Assembly (NCBI GenBank): GCA_021432635.1
Contig: MU270056.1
Coordinates: 487,656 to 551,655, forward strand
DNA: 64,000 nucleotides
Reading direction: 5' to 3'
Origin: Thozetella sp. PMI_491
Lineage: Eukaryota > Ascomycota > Sordariomycetes > Chaetosphaeriales > Chaetosphaeriaceae
Shown here one piece after another: positions 45,837 through 57,202 of the stretch (within the stretch, counting starts at the first letter, position 1; every line of letters begins with the position of its first letter). The translations under genes and the position numbers were made by a program. The notes beneath the pieces are model-generated. The model was not told where the DNA came from. It worked only from the letters and a program-made list of their open reading frames with translations, and did no database searches.

Positions 45837-48800
45837 GATGGCTCATCCAGACGCTTTTGCGTAAGCTGCCTAGTTGCTCAGGGCCAAGCGACGACGCACA
45901 CACCCCTTATGCTCTTGTCGACATAAAGGTCCCTCCAGAGCACGATGAGAAGTGAGATGATAAGTAACGATTGGTGTGAAGATATCCCACCAGGAACACC
46001 GGGCTCCCTGAGTAAGATCAGAGGCGGACGAGTAGCGCAACGGGGGCCATGGACAGGAGAGAAGGACTATGGCAACAACTCGACGAGACGAGCCACGGGA
46101 GATCCTGAGCGGGGGCCGGTGCGGTGCGATGGAGAGATATACGGCAGATCAACAGATCGGGGGTGCCCTAGGTAAGGGTCGTGGGGGGGAGGCGCCGCCG
46201 TGTGTGGGGGAGCAACGTGATCGATCACGGCGCTAGTGTTCTTTCCCCTGAGTTTCTCTTCGTCCTCACCGGCGACGGTGAGTATGCGACTTAGAAAACG
46301 CCAATCCTGTCGCGCCCAGAGTCGCCAGCCGCCGAGATGATCGATAGTGGGAGTGAGCTGGCGCGGAGGCGAGATTGGGCGCTATTCGAACGTCACGTCG
46401 ATATCGGCAGGCGCCAGTCAATCAGGAGACCGGGGGGGATCCAGACTGAGCAGCAAGCACGGAGGGCGAGGTGTGTGCACGGTAGGAGGTCAGCGGCTGC
46501 GCAGGCTTTAATATTGGCCGGAGGGTGTATGGGCTGCTGCTTTCCCCGCTGCTGCATGCCACTGTAGGTACGAGGAACCACCAAGGCGGGCGCTACGTTC
46601 GGCAACGTTGGAGCGCGAAGCCGGGAGCCGGGGGGGGGCGTATTGGGTAGGGGTCCGCTAGCTTAGTCCCAAATAGTGCGAGAGGGTGAGAGGTGTGATC
46701 TCTAGGGGAGAAAGGGGGGGGTAATGGTTGCTCTTTAGAAACTCCGACCGCCCGTTGGCCAGCACATCGCATCACACACAGTGCCTCTGCGTGCTGAGCT
46801 CCGTCCCTCTGCAGCTTGGCAGTCGTGATCACACAATAAAGAGCCGGGATTGGACCCAACCCGGCTGAAAGTATGTAATGGGTGTGTGTCTTGGGCAAAA
46901 CCCCCGACGGAACCAAGACGCAATCAACGTAGGGCCAACGGCAAACGTGGTTGATATTTCGCGTTGGTACCCTTCGTGCGACTCGAGCCCGGACAGCAGA
47001 TATGACAGGCAGTCGAGGACGCCGGCAGATGTGGTGGTGAGAGGCGCAGATCATCAGGATAAGAGTGAGAGGCGGCCGGGGGAAGGGGAAGGAGGGTGGA
47101 AGCTACCTATGACAGGGGGGGGGGGGCGGGGGTTGTCAGGGGGGGCCGGGATCAGGTTGAAGGCGGACGGGCCAGGCCAACCCCCCCCTCCCGACCCTTG
47201 TGGCCCTACAGCAGAAAGAGGATCTTCGTGGTGTCATCCGGGGGTCGCCTTTCCTGGTTGACATCTCTCATCTTCAATGCCTTTCCATGCCATGACCAAT
47301 GGCGGGGCGGGGCGCCTTGACAATTAAAATGCGCCCACAGAGCTCGTCAACCGTTCGTACCCGGTCGCGATGTTGCGCACCAGTCGCATTGCTCAATTGG
47401 TGCGGGAATGGGCCAGGGAGGGCCCCCTCTCAGGCCGACGTCCTGTACATAGTAGATGCTGTAGCGAGGCGGGCTTTCGCACAGCATCAGCAAACAGTTG
47501 ATCCACCTGCCGGCTAGGAAGAGGCCGCGGCCGTGCAGTGCAGATTGCATGTGCGCCCAGCGCCGACCTTGTGTTGTGCCTCGCGTTGCATCATTGGTTT
47601 GCGTGGCCCCCAGTCACGACCGACCCTTCCTTTCTCTCTCTTTCTCGTTCTTCTCCCTCCCCCTCCTCTCTCTGTATGCGCGCGGGTGTGTGTGTGTGTC
47701 CTTCCCCACCTTCTCGCTCAACACCCTTCCTTCTCTTGCCTAACCCATCTGCATCTGCCCATCTAGGGACCAAGGAGGCATGGGAGGCATGCTAGGGCCT
47801 TCGAGGAAGCGGACCCTGCCAACTGCCAAGCAACGTCGCCTTTAAACCGATTCGGGTGCTACTTCCGCGGCGGTGACGGCTGTCTACGTCGAATGACAGG
47901 GTGAGATTGTGTGACCGGCGGTCACCGAGTACAGCGAATTGGGAGTGCGGGAACTGCTTTTCCAGGGAGGCTGGCAAAGAAATCACGGTGGAGCACTACC
48001 TAGCGACAGCCGCCCATTCGAGAAGAGCGGGAAAGTGGACAACCGTGCTGCATGTTGGGCGGCAATAGGCCGTCTCTGATTCGCCAGCGGCGTTGTCGTC
48101 TCTGGAAGTGGCACTGTTCTAGGAACGCCTTCCATTCCGGGGCGCCAGCTACGGAAATGGGAGACAGGTTCAGCAAAAAGAGGCTGTCCTAGTTGCCACA
48201 GGCTCTTTTTTCGGGAAGGAATGATGAGCTGGAAGAGGAAGAGGACGCCATAGCCCCTTCTCAACAGGCGAGCTCCTCGGTTTGCTGGTACTTGTCCTCC
48301 GCCACCATGCAGTGGACTCCTCGTCAGACTAAGGAACCTGCTCTTGTGCTTCTCTCGGTGTTTCCTAGACGAATCACCGGTCTCAAGGTGAGCCTGCAGG
48401 CTAAGATGGGGGGAAGAGATCCCACTCCATCGGCCGAGGGCTCGAGGGTCGAGCTTCGAGGGTCGGGGCCGAGCGAGCGGGATGCCCTCTCACAAGCATC
48501 GGCAACCCGCATTTCCCAATACGTGCACAGCCGTAACCGGCAGCTTGGTAAGGTATGCCGCAGGAGGTTTCCTCTCGTAGCCGCCCAACCGTCAATTTGC
48601 ACACCCAACCGTAGGTGTCTGTCGGCGCTTCCGTTCTTCTTGGCGACTCTGTTTTGGGACTTGCAGCCATCGACAGCCAAATCTACACAGATAGCATGCG
48701 CACGGGGTGTGGCTGCTGGTTGACTTTTGAGCGGCGAGCGCAACATCGGATTAGCATCCAAGCACACGGGGCACTGGTCCGAGGCGGCGAACAAGCGCCA

Positions 48801-49560
48801 ACATGCGATCTCGTTCCTTCGTGGCAATAAATAGAACACGTACGCAACGCAAGACAGGCCTTGTTCTGGTTCCCCAGCCACGTCTTGCGCACTGGCGTTC
48901 GTGTTCTATATTTTTGACGTCTGGCCGTTTCTATGCATGACGTACGGAGCACTATCCATTGCGGAAGCATGCCAAAATGCTGCGGACAAGGACCACCTGT
49001 GGTCGAGGCCCTACACACGTATAGCTCAGGTAACTGCGTCCGCGGAGCTATTTTGTATTCAACTCAGGTAAGGAAGAGGAAGGGAGGATTGGGACACCGT
49101 TCAACATGAAACCATCTTGCCACCTCCACCAGAATAAGCACCGAACCAGCGGATCTATGTTTAAATAAAGAACGTTCTGCCTCTCACCTGCAGCCCAAGG
49201 GCCACAGCGGTCGCCCTATTCATCCAGTAACACAACGGACACACACGGCCCCCCTCCCCCCACACAGCCGACAGCTAGCCCGAGCCGCTCGGCTGCGGTG
49301 CGAGGCGCACCAGCCCGTGGCTTTCGGCCCCCGAGGCTCCGATTTCATTGCGGCAAGCTGCAGTGCGATGAAGTCCGGTCTGGCCACGCCTCCTCTTCCC
49401 AGGTATGCCTATCCCGGGTCGCAGAAACACATGGCATATTTCCCGCGAACAGCAAGCGCGCGGCGTTGGTCCCTACACGCGCCATAGGATGCCTCTAACG
49501 AGGGAACGAAGCAGGTAGCATCGAGCCAGTCGGCCAGTGTGCATCTATTCATCTGGCTAT
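45837..49560. other. 3.7-kb gene-free region
   Basis: No supported gene. It contains a G12 run at 47115-47126, a GT repeat near 47685-47699 within a CT-rich stretch, and several 130-190 codon frames overlapping on both strands (for example 48193-48723 plus and 48324-48881 minus) without recognisable motifs. The left end is the likely promoter of the ferric reductase gene. Confidence 0.45.
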
Positions 49561-50933
49561 TTATAGCCGCAAGTCCAAGGAACTAATATCAGCACTCAGA
49601 GGTCGGCCTTGTATTAGCTCTGCAAGGACAAGTCCAGTACCCAAGCTCATGGTGATCCCCCACGGGCCGTGACCTGCCGCAAGAAACACCCCCCCATCGG
49701 CGCCTGGCCGCGTGGCCATCCCAGCGCCTAGATGGTCGTCTGGGATACGCGCGATGCTAATCATGCGCGAGTGTTAGTGATATCCTAGAATGGAAGTTTC
49801 TGTGGCTACCCGGAGCATGTCTCAGGAGCAGGAGCTCAAATACTCCCGATATTTGACGAAAATGGCATAAAGGAGCACGGGGAGACTAACATGGGTAAAC
49901 CCCAAGGCGTCACGGGCCGGAAGCAAAGCGCTTCCCGGACCACTTGCAGGTCATCATCGGCCCCGTCCGGCCCAAGCAGAGCAAGGGCAGTCTCTCGTAG
50001 GTATTTTATGGGCTCGTGCTCGACCCTCTGCTCGCCGGCAACCTCGGGGAGCGGAATGGTCGATGAGTTGGCACCTCCGATGAACAGCTCTCCGCCGAGA
50101 CGGCCGTAAATTTCGGGCGAGTGCGCACCAACCGTGGTATACAGCGCGTGACAGCCACTTGCCTCGACCGCCTGGTGCCATCGAGGGGATCTTAGGACTA
50201 GTGAGTGGCCAGCGAGGCTCGCGATGGGCAAGTCTAGATTCGAGTGCCTAAAGAGGCTCCGAAAGACCCTGGGAGACCAGGAGCCCGCTGCCAGAACCAC
50301 CCTCTGGCACGGAATATCCGTCTCCGTTGAGGTCTGGGTGTCTGCCACACGAAGGCTAGCGAGCTCGCCCCTCACATCCGTGCTCACGGATATTGCGTTC
50401 GCCGGGTGATGGATCTGCACACCGCGGCTCCGGCACTGGTCGAGAAGGAAGCTGCACAGCTGGCGCGGGTCGAGCTGAGCCGTTGAGTCGTCCGCGCAGA
50501 TGAGCTCAACGCTGTCACCAGAGACCCTACGTAGCCATTCTGGTGCATTCTCGACGAGGGGGTCGCTAATCGCCGGCGCCGCACCAGCCCTGCTCGTGCC
50601 CTCTAGGAGCCAGTCTTGTCCCTTCTTCGTCGACCCCGCGTTCTGAGCGGTGGTGTAGCTGATAGACGTCGTAAAGGAGAACCCCCATTTCTCTCTCCCG
50701 CCATGCTCCCTCGCTAGCCGTTTGTGTTCTTCGTAGCTCAGAGCTCCTAATGCCGCCGAGGCCGGAGAGAACCAGTCTTTGGCTAGAAACCCCCCAGCAT
50801 GTCCAGATGCGGAAGAAAAGAGCTCAGGCGCAGGCTCAACGAGATGGATGGAGGAGGGCGTCTGGTGGTCCGACAGGTAGTACGCTGTGGACACACCAAT
50901 GATGCCGGCACCTAGGATCACAGTCGACGACAT
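49561..50933 (-). CDS. FAD-dependent oxidoreductase, DAO family
   Basis: Predicted flavoenzyme of the D-amino-acid oxidase/glycine oxidase-like fold (pfam DAO type). Two exons (49891-50933 and 49561-49756) give 412 residues. The N-terminal Rossmann dinucleotide motif is GAGIIGVSTAYYL (8-20), followed by the family's SGHAGGFLAKDW segment. The C-terminal exon supplies FLAAGHGPWGITMSLGTG, the second FAD-contacting motif. No targeting peptide is evident. Fungal relatives include TDA3-like proteins, but the substrate is not inferable. The gene is head-to-head with a short-chain dehydrogenase across 317 bp, which suggests shared regulation. Confidence 0.9.
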
Positions 50934-51250
50934 CTCTACGTGAACGACGGGGATTCGCCTGATGGCACCGTTTCTTGACTACAGGCGTCTTGGGTAGGTT
51001 AGGTACCTCAATTAGTCGTGGTCGTGGATGATGCAACTAATTGCGCCCCACTCGAGGTCAACCCAACCTCTTAGGTAAGCTAGAGCAGCGCTATCGCACG
51101 AAGCCGGCACCACAAAGTGCTTGAAAATTCCGAGCTGAGCGGAGAGGTAACCCATACTACACTCCAAGAGCGCACTCAGCACCTTCTCATTCGGGAGAGA
51201 AAGAGAGTAGTGCTGTAGTCTTACTATCTTGCAGAGTTCATCGATAAGAT
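50934..51250. promoter_or_regulatory. Shared 317-bp bidirectional upstream region
   Basis: The start codons of the FAD oxidoreductase (minus, 50933) and the SDR (plus, 51251) face away from each other across this short stretch, so the two promoters must overlap or touch. A short CT-rich run just before 51251 fits a fungal 5' leader. I identify no specific operator. Confidence 0.6.
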
Positions 51251-52190
51251 ATGGCATCAAGCAAGGTCATCATCGTCACCGGGGCCAGCCGTGGCATTGG
51301 TCTCGCCGTGACCGAGTATCTTGTCCAAAACTCGCACAAAGCAGTCCTCGTAGCGAGGTCGCGCGAGGCACTCCAGGCGCTCAAGGACAAGTATCCCTCG
51401 CAGATCGAGTACCTAGCAGCCGATTTGACAAACTTTGACGTACGTCGCACGCCAGTAGAGCACATCTGCGTGGATCAGAGGGGCTGATATTTGATGTAGG
51501 CCGCAGCGAAGGTCATAGAACTTGCTGTCAAGACCTATGGGCGCCTCGACGGCCTCATCGTCAATCATGGTACCCTTTCTCCCATGAAGCGCATTGCAGA
51601 CGCGACGCCTGAGGAGTGGAGGCAGGTCTACGATGCCAACGTCTTCAGCGCTCTTGCATTTGTACCACCCATCACTCCAGTGCATGACCGGCGGCAATCG
51701 TTCTAACCCAACTCTAGGTTAAAGAGGCGATCCCACACTTGCGAGAGTCGAAGGGCCGCATCATCTTCACTTCCTCTGGTGCCGCGTCCAAGGGATATTC
51801 TTCGTGGGGAGCCTACGGGTCGTCCAAGGCGGCTATGAACTCTCTCGCTCAGCACATTGCCGTAGAGGAACCTGACATCGTGGCCGTATCTGTCGCACCC
51901 GGCCGAGTCGACACAGACATGCAGAAGGAGGTGCGTGAATTAGGCGCACCGGGAAATCTGATGACAGAGAAGGAGCACGCCAGCTTCGTGGAGGCCTTCA
52001 ATGATGGCAAGCTTAACAAGCCGTCGTGGCCGGGCAACGTCATCGCCAGGCTGTCGCTCGATGCCGGGACCGAGCTCAGTGGCAAGTTTCTATCGTAAGC
52101 ATCCATACTACCTGATCCGCTGCTCAGAAACTGGCTAACACTTGCAGTTGGAACGTCCCGGAGCTTGCCGAGTACCGTGACGAGCATTGA
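51251..52190 (+). CDS. Short-chain dehydrogenase/reductase (SDR)
   Basis: Predicted cytosolic NAD(P)-dependent oxidoreductase. Four exons (51251-51439, 51500-51661, 51718-52094, 52148-52190) give 256 residues, the standard size for classical SDRs. The cofactor motif TGASRGIG is at 10-17. The conserved Asn region is near NVFSALAF, the catalytic Ser lies in IIFTSSGAAS, and the YxxxK pair is in AYGSSKAA. SVAPGRVDTDM follows as in carbonyl/benzil reductase-type members (yeast YIR036c-like). The substrate is unknown. The divergent FAD oxidoreductase neighbour suggests a joint role in a small oxidation step, which is inference. Confidence 0.93.
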
Positions 52191-53468
52191 TGGCAATGTC
52201 TGGAGACCAGGGAGACCATCAGCTTCGTCACGACTGTATCATGATGTGCCAGAGGTCAAGGGAGCAAAGAGCGTGCATCAGTCGAAAGATGAAAAGGCTT
52301 TACGAGTTTCCACATGGAAATTCAGGCACAGCATCGAGTTTTGTCGTCATGATCTTTGTGTAGGGACAGGGCCGGATAGATCAGTACGTACCGAATTCCA
52401 AATAGAGCGACCGAACGCAACATGGCAGCCTAGAAGAGATTATCGTGTGTGAGTGGACATAGACGCGGGCTAGAAGCGGCCACGGCATCCATAACTGCCA
52501 GACTCAGCATGACATCTGTCACCACCGCCAGACTCTTCTGCCTACGGAGCCGGTTAGTACCTGCGCAACACAAGGGATGTGTAATCAAGACGGAGGCAGA
52601 AAGATTCCAAAGTCAGATGTTGTCGTTTGGCATGACAGTGTCAATCACCATAATTGTGTAAGTTTGGGGCGACACAGTTATCTCATCATGAAAAGAAGAG
52701 TGCGAAGAGAGTGCGAAAGAAGCGAATCCGGCGGGAAACATACCCTTGAAGAAGCCCTAGTAGGCTGGGCAATAGGCGACGGCTGGAGCGAACTGGCGAC
52801 TCGAGGCCATGGTCATGATACTCTGCGACGCTCTGCCTATCGGCTGGAGCGGTTTTGTCACGAGGCCTCTAGGGCTTGGGCCTGGTTGATGTCCCGGGTT
52901 AAAGAAGGAAGAAAAAAAAAAAGAATTGGATGCGAGAGCCTAGGGAAATTTTTTGAGAAAATTGTAGTCGAAGCTCTCTGGAGGTATCCACCTAACGGCT
53001 CGTGCGCCGATGGCCACCATTGGACAGCAGGGGGGGAGGAAGTGGGCGGTTCTCCAATTAAAATGACTGGGTACAAGGCTTGCTCTCCACTATATCCGCG
53101 CCACACATCTCCGAGGTGCAACGCCACAGATGAGCGGTGCTCGCTGTTTCCGTGCCATCCAAGGTGCTTCCTCCAGGTATTAAAAGTTGCCTTGCACGAC
53201 CTTTCAGGGGAGTCTTCCCGCCTCGCCATGCCGCATTCCCCCCGCCCACCCCTGTATCTCATCCGGTGACGACGGCCATCTAGCCCTCACGCTTATATCC
53301 ATTCATACACACCCCAGAGGCTTTTTCTTTCCTTTTGGGTTCCTTCATCTCTCCAGGCAGCCTCGCGACTCCGCATCGCCGTGGCTGTTGACATTTTATA
53401 TCCCAAAGTTTGCCGGCGTGTCGGTTCAGCAGCTACCCGCGTTCTCGCTTCACCCGCTTTATAGCATC
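52191..53468. other. Intergenic, upstream of NC2-beta
   Basis: No supported gene. A 230-codon plus frame at 52577-53269 has random-looking composition. The last 300 bp are CT-rich and probably the NC2-beta promoter and leader. Confidence 0.45.
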
Positions 53469-54569
53469 ATGTCTGACCACGAGTTTGGAGGTATGGCCGC
53501 TCCTTCTATTATTTTCCTTCTCGCTGTCCCATTACGTCAACTTTTCACTTTCCCGCCTTGATCCTAAATTGCTGGAGGTATGGCCCGAGGCACTGGAGCT
53601 CGAGTGAATTATTACTGCACCTGGGTCTGCTTCCGCTCCTTCCACGATAGAGACGGCCATCCAGCGACTATTTACATCGCCGGCAGCCGTCATCCACGGC
53701 ACCTCAACCTCTCTCATGGCGTCCTGCCCTCCCCAACTTTCATTTCATAACGCCGCTGCTGCCTCGGCTGCCCTCCAAGTCCTTGAAGATGCCTCGCATG
53801 ACGGGTCAGGCCAAATACTGGGCCCGCATCGATGGGCTCACTCGTATCGTTGTTATCTGCTAGCCTAAGAAGACTGAGATGCTAACCACATGATAGCCAA
53901 CGATGACCTGTCCCTGCCCAAGGGTACGTAGCATCCCCTCACCCTGGCTCTCAGGCGCCATGGACTCTGCTTTTATTCACTCTCCCGGCCGAGGTCAGGG
54001 CCACCACGCCCACCCAACGGCGTGGTAGGAAACCCTCGGACGGAGGAGTAGTTAAGGGCACCATGTTCATCAGACCGCGCCCTTTTCCGGGCCTTTCTTC
54101 TTCCCTTACCTACCAACTAACCTGGCAACAGCCACGGTCCAGAAGATCATCAGCGAGATTCTTCCTTCCTCCAGCGGCGTGAACTTCTCCAAGGAGGCTC
54201 GAGACGTACTCATAGACTGCTGCGTCGAGTTTATCACTCTCGTATCCTCGGAAGCGAACGAGATTTCGGAGAAAGAGGCGAAGAAGACGATCGCCTGCGA
54301 TCACATCACCAAGGCCCTCGAACAACTCGGGTTCGCGGACTATGTCCCTGCCGTTCTTGAGGCTGCCGCGGAGCACAAGGAGGTCCAGAAGGTATGTTTG
54401 CACCCCGCTAGAATCTATGTTGAAGAATGTCAGGAGGAAGGAGGGACTAACGCGATACCAGGGACGCGAGAAAAAGGCCAACAAGTTTGAGCAAAGCGGT
54501 CTGACTCTGGAGGAGCTAGAGCGCCTCCAACAGGAGCAGTTTGCAGACGCTGCTGCACGGCATGGATAG
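53469..54569 (+). CDS. NCB2: Negative cofactor 2 subunit beta (NC2-beta/Dr1)
   Basis: Histone-fold subunit of NC2, which binds TBP-DNA complexes and blocks TFIIA/TFIIB entry to repress RNA polymerase II initiation. Four exons (53469-53490, 53897-53923, 54132-54391, 54462-54569) give 138 residues. Exons 1 and 2 are micro-exons of 22 and 27 nt. Joining them gives MSDHEFGANDDLSLPKATVQ, the conserved start of fungal NC2-beta. The histone fold spans about 14-100 (VQKIISEILP, SKEARDVLIDCCVEFI, KKTIACDHITKALEQLGF). A KANKFEQSGLTLEELERLQQ helix follows. The partner NC2-alpha is not in this window. Confidence 0.95.
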
Positions 54570-55317
54570 CAAGCCAATGTGTAGCCGGCGTAAGGGGGGA
54601 GGGGGGGGGGGGAGGTTTGCTTTGCATTGCGTGGCGTTTAAGGAGAGCAAGAGCTTTTCAGCCAGGGCTTGACGGGTGCGATGATGGTACAAATGATATG
54701 AGAAGGTTCCTACTAGACAGCGTCTTCTAATAACGCATTCTAGCACATGCGTGAGCTGCTTCTTTGTCTTATTCTCGCGGACGTGTCAGAGCATATGCGT
54801 GGATGGCTTCCCCTGCTTACTCGATGCGACATCCGCCCGAGGCGCCTACGTCCTTCGCTGCTGTGGTTGTTGTCTTCGTGAGGGGTGTCTTGTTGAATGT
54901 CAGGAGAAATGTCACTGGCAGGAACGCAATGGCCACATTGGGATGTTCTTGAACCTGTTTAGTTGACTTTGTTCGGTATGGTGTCAGAGGAAAGAATCCA
55001 TGACCGGCCTGCTACAGGCTAACTCACTACTCACCACTGCGCCGGCTAGTTCTCTGCCTAGGACAAGAACACAATATGCCGGCATCACAAACCCCAAGAA
55101 GGCAATTGATAGTGCACAACGTGTTAAGACCAATGAGATATCCTGGTTGTTATGTCGACACTAATGGGATGGGGCTCCCGTATCCCGTGGTCGTGCGAGT
55201 GCGCATCTGAGGAATAGTACACGTTCTCCTGTGATCTACCTTCAAACAAAGTCTATTTACACCATCTCTCTCACCCGTTGATCTATGCATGTTGCCAGGT
55301 CGCCCTCGTGGAATGAT
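54570..55317. other. Convergent intergenic region
   Basis: This is the 3' flank of NC2-beta (+) and of the small mitochondrial protein gene (-). A G12 run occurs at 54601-54612. No gene. Confidence 0.5.
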
Positions 55318-55986
55318 CTAGTATCCGTCCTTGCCCCACTTGTTGTACTTCTCGTGAAGGTCCTGCAGAACGGTTAGCCAATGTTGCCTAGCAAGAGCAA
55401 CAGACCAATGATTATAGAGCTCGTGCCAATTCATTGCATCTAGAGGTTGTGCACGGAAGGGCGGGCCGGTATGTAGGAGCGTACCTTGGGCAGGGAAACG
55501 TCGGGAACAACGACGACGTTGACGGCGCTCGGGGCGTCCCTGGGCTCAGCGTCCTTGTTGCCACCAGGGTGGTATCGGTACTTGCCCTCGGTTGCACCGG
55601 TCTCCCAGGGCATACCCTCCTTAGGGATAGACACGGGGCTCTCGGAGGTGGACTTGGTCGGGGAGCGGCCTGCAAGGAAGGATTAGTGCTGGGGCCACGA
55701 CGGCGGCTGCAAGCGGGACGAGGACGTACCGAAGTAGAAGCCGGCGCCGGCCAGAGCGGTGACCATGACACCGCCAAGAATCTAATCATCGGGATCCGTT
55801 AGCATTCTCTTTCTCGTGTGCCAGTCTCACGCGCAAGGCGGTGGCGGCGAGGTGGCCGGCCAATCGAATATGACGCACCATAATCTCGGGGTTGCGCTTC
55901 GATTCCTGCTTCAGGACCTGGTCGCCTTCGGCGGCGAGCCGGCGAGCCGAGGTTGTAAAAGCTCTGCGAGCGATGAAGGAGGCCAT
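55318..55986 (-). CDS. Small single-pass mitochondrial membrane protein, function unassigned
   Basis: Four exons (55879-55986, 55730-55781, 55485-55669, 55318-55362) give 129 residues. The N-terminus (MASFIARRAFTTSARRLA) is a textbook mitochondrial presequence: basic, hydroxylated and free of acidic residues. One membrane segment follows at about 37-54 (ILGGVMVTALAGAGFYF), with a C-terminal soluble part that contains YRYHPGGNKDAEPRDAPSAVN and ends in EKYNKWGKDGY. I recall similar small proteins across Sordariomycetes but cannot give them a proven function. An inner-membrane accessory subunit of a respiratory complex is possible. Confidence 0.88.
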
Positions 55987-57202
55987 TTTTGAGGCGTTTC
56001 GGATGACGATTGATGTCCGGTAGGGTGGTTGTGCGTGGAGGGAAGAGCTGCAAAGTGGTTGTGGCTGCCCTGCCTTTTCAGATCATTCGATTTCGAAAGT
56101 GAAGCTCGGAAGTTCAGGCCTCGCTAAGCAAGCATGACGAAGAAAGCCGTGATTGGCTGGCGTCCTGCGGCATTCTAGAGCATCTCATTGGCCAATGCAG
56201 CCACTCTTTTTTGGAGCTCTTTCAACCCTAACCCCCGAAACTGTTTCTTTGGCTTCCCCTCTTCAAAATTTTTAGCTGCGCGCTAGCTGTTTGCAGGGAC
56301 GGCGTCCGAGTCCCCGCCGTGCAGGACGCGGCAGAGCCATGAGGTAGGTACACTCGCTTCGGCTACGCACAACGATCGCTCTGTCCCCCCCTTTTTATTG
56401 GCGCCAGATAGTGGAGTGGCCCGCGTTGAGCGATCGTATGTACGGAATATGGCATGCACGATATTACCTGTAGCAGCAGACATGGCCGCGCATCTGCCCT
56501 ATCGTCATTAAGAACAGGCAAGGGCGCCATGTGATTCGTGTTTGCCAAACTAGACAGTCCCCCGTTTCCAATGGCCAGACGCGCGCTCTGAGGGGTAAAT
56601 CCTTTGTGTGATCTGGTAGAACATAGATTTGGTGTCATGCAGCTGCATGCTGGCGCCCCTTGCGATTTGCTCCTTGCTCTGGCACTGACCCCTGAGGAAA
56701 CCTCGGTGCACGGCCCCCCGGCCAAAAGAAAATAACGGGTGCCAACCTTCTTTCCCTCTGGAATGCCTCATGACCTGACACAGGTCCATTCACTAGCTTA
56801 TCCTCTTGTCGATCCCTTCATTCACTTTTCTTGTCTTCAAGCCCCTCCTTTTCTCGCCCGTATACCCGCCGCCCGCTTCAACTCGCCCATTCCCGGCGGT
56901 CCGTCCTTTCCTCTCCCTCTCTCTTTGTTGGCTGGGTTGAGTAAACGCCTGCAAACGCGATCCCGAGTCCGACCACCGACCTGTCCGCGCGCTCAGTCAT
57001 CCGCAACAGCCGTCGTCCGGTCATAATTTCATCCTCCCGGGTCCTCGCCATCACTTGCCTGGTCCCTTGCTGGAATTCATCCTTCGTTCGGTATCGCAGA
57101 ACGCATTGTTTCGTCGCAAGACATGTCATAGCGAAGACGGCCCCTACGTCACCGATACCACAGATATAATACCATCCGTCTCCTCCCCGAAGACTCGCAG
57201 CG
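55987..57202. other. Divergent promoter region
   Basis: This lies between the small mitochondrial protein (-) and ERF2 (+). CCAAT-type motifs occur on both strands (for example GCCAATGCAGCC near 56190 and ATTGG at 56151). The CT-rich sequence from 56790 to 57000 looks like the ERF2 leader. No gene seen. Confidence 0.45.

Noticed and set aside
48193-48881. Overlapping 176- and 185-codon frames on opposite strands
   Set aside because: No motif, no splice pattern and random-looking composition.
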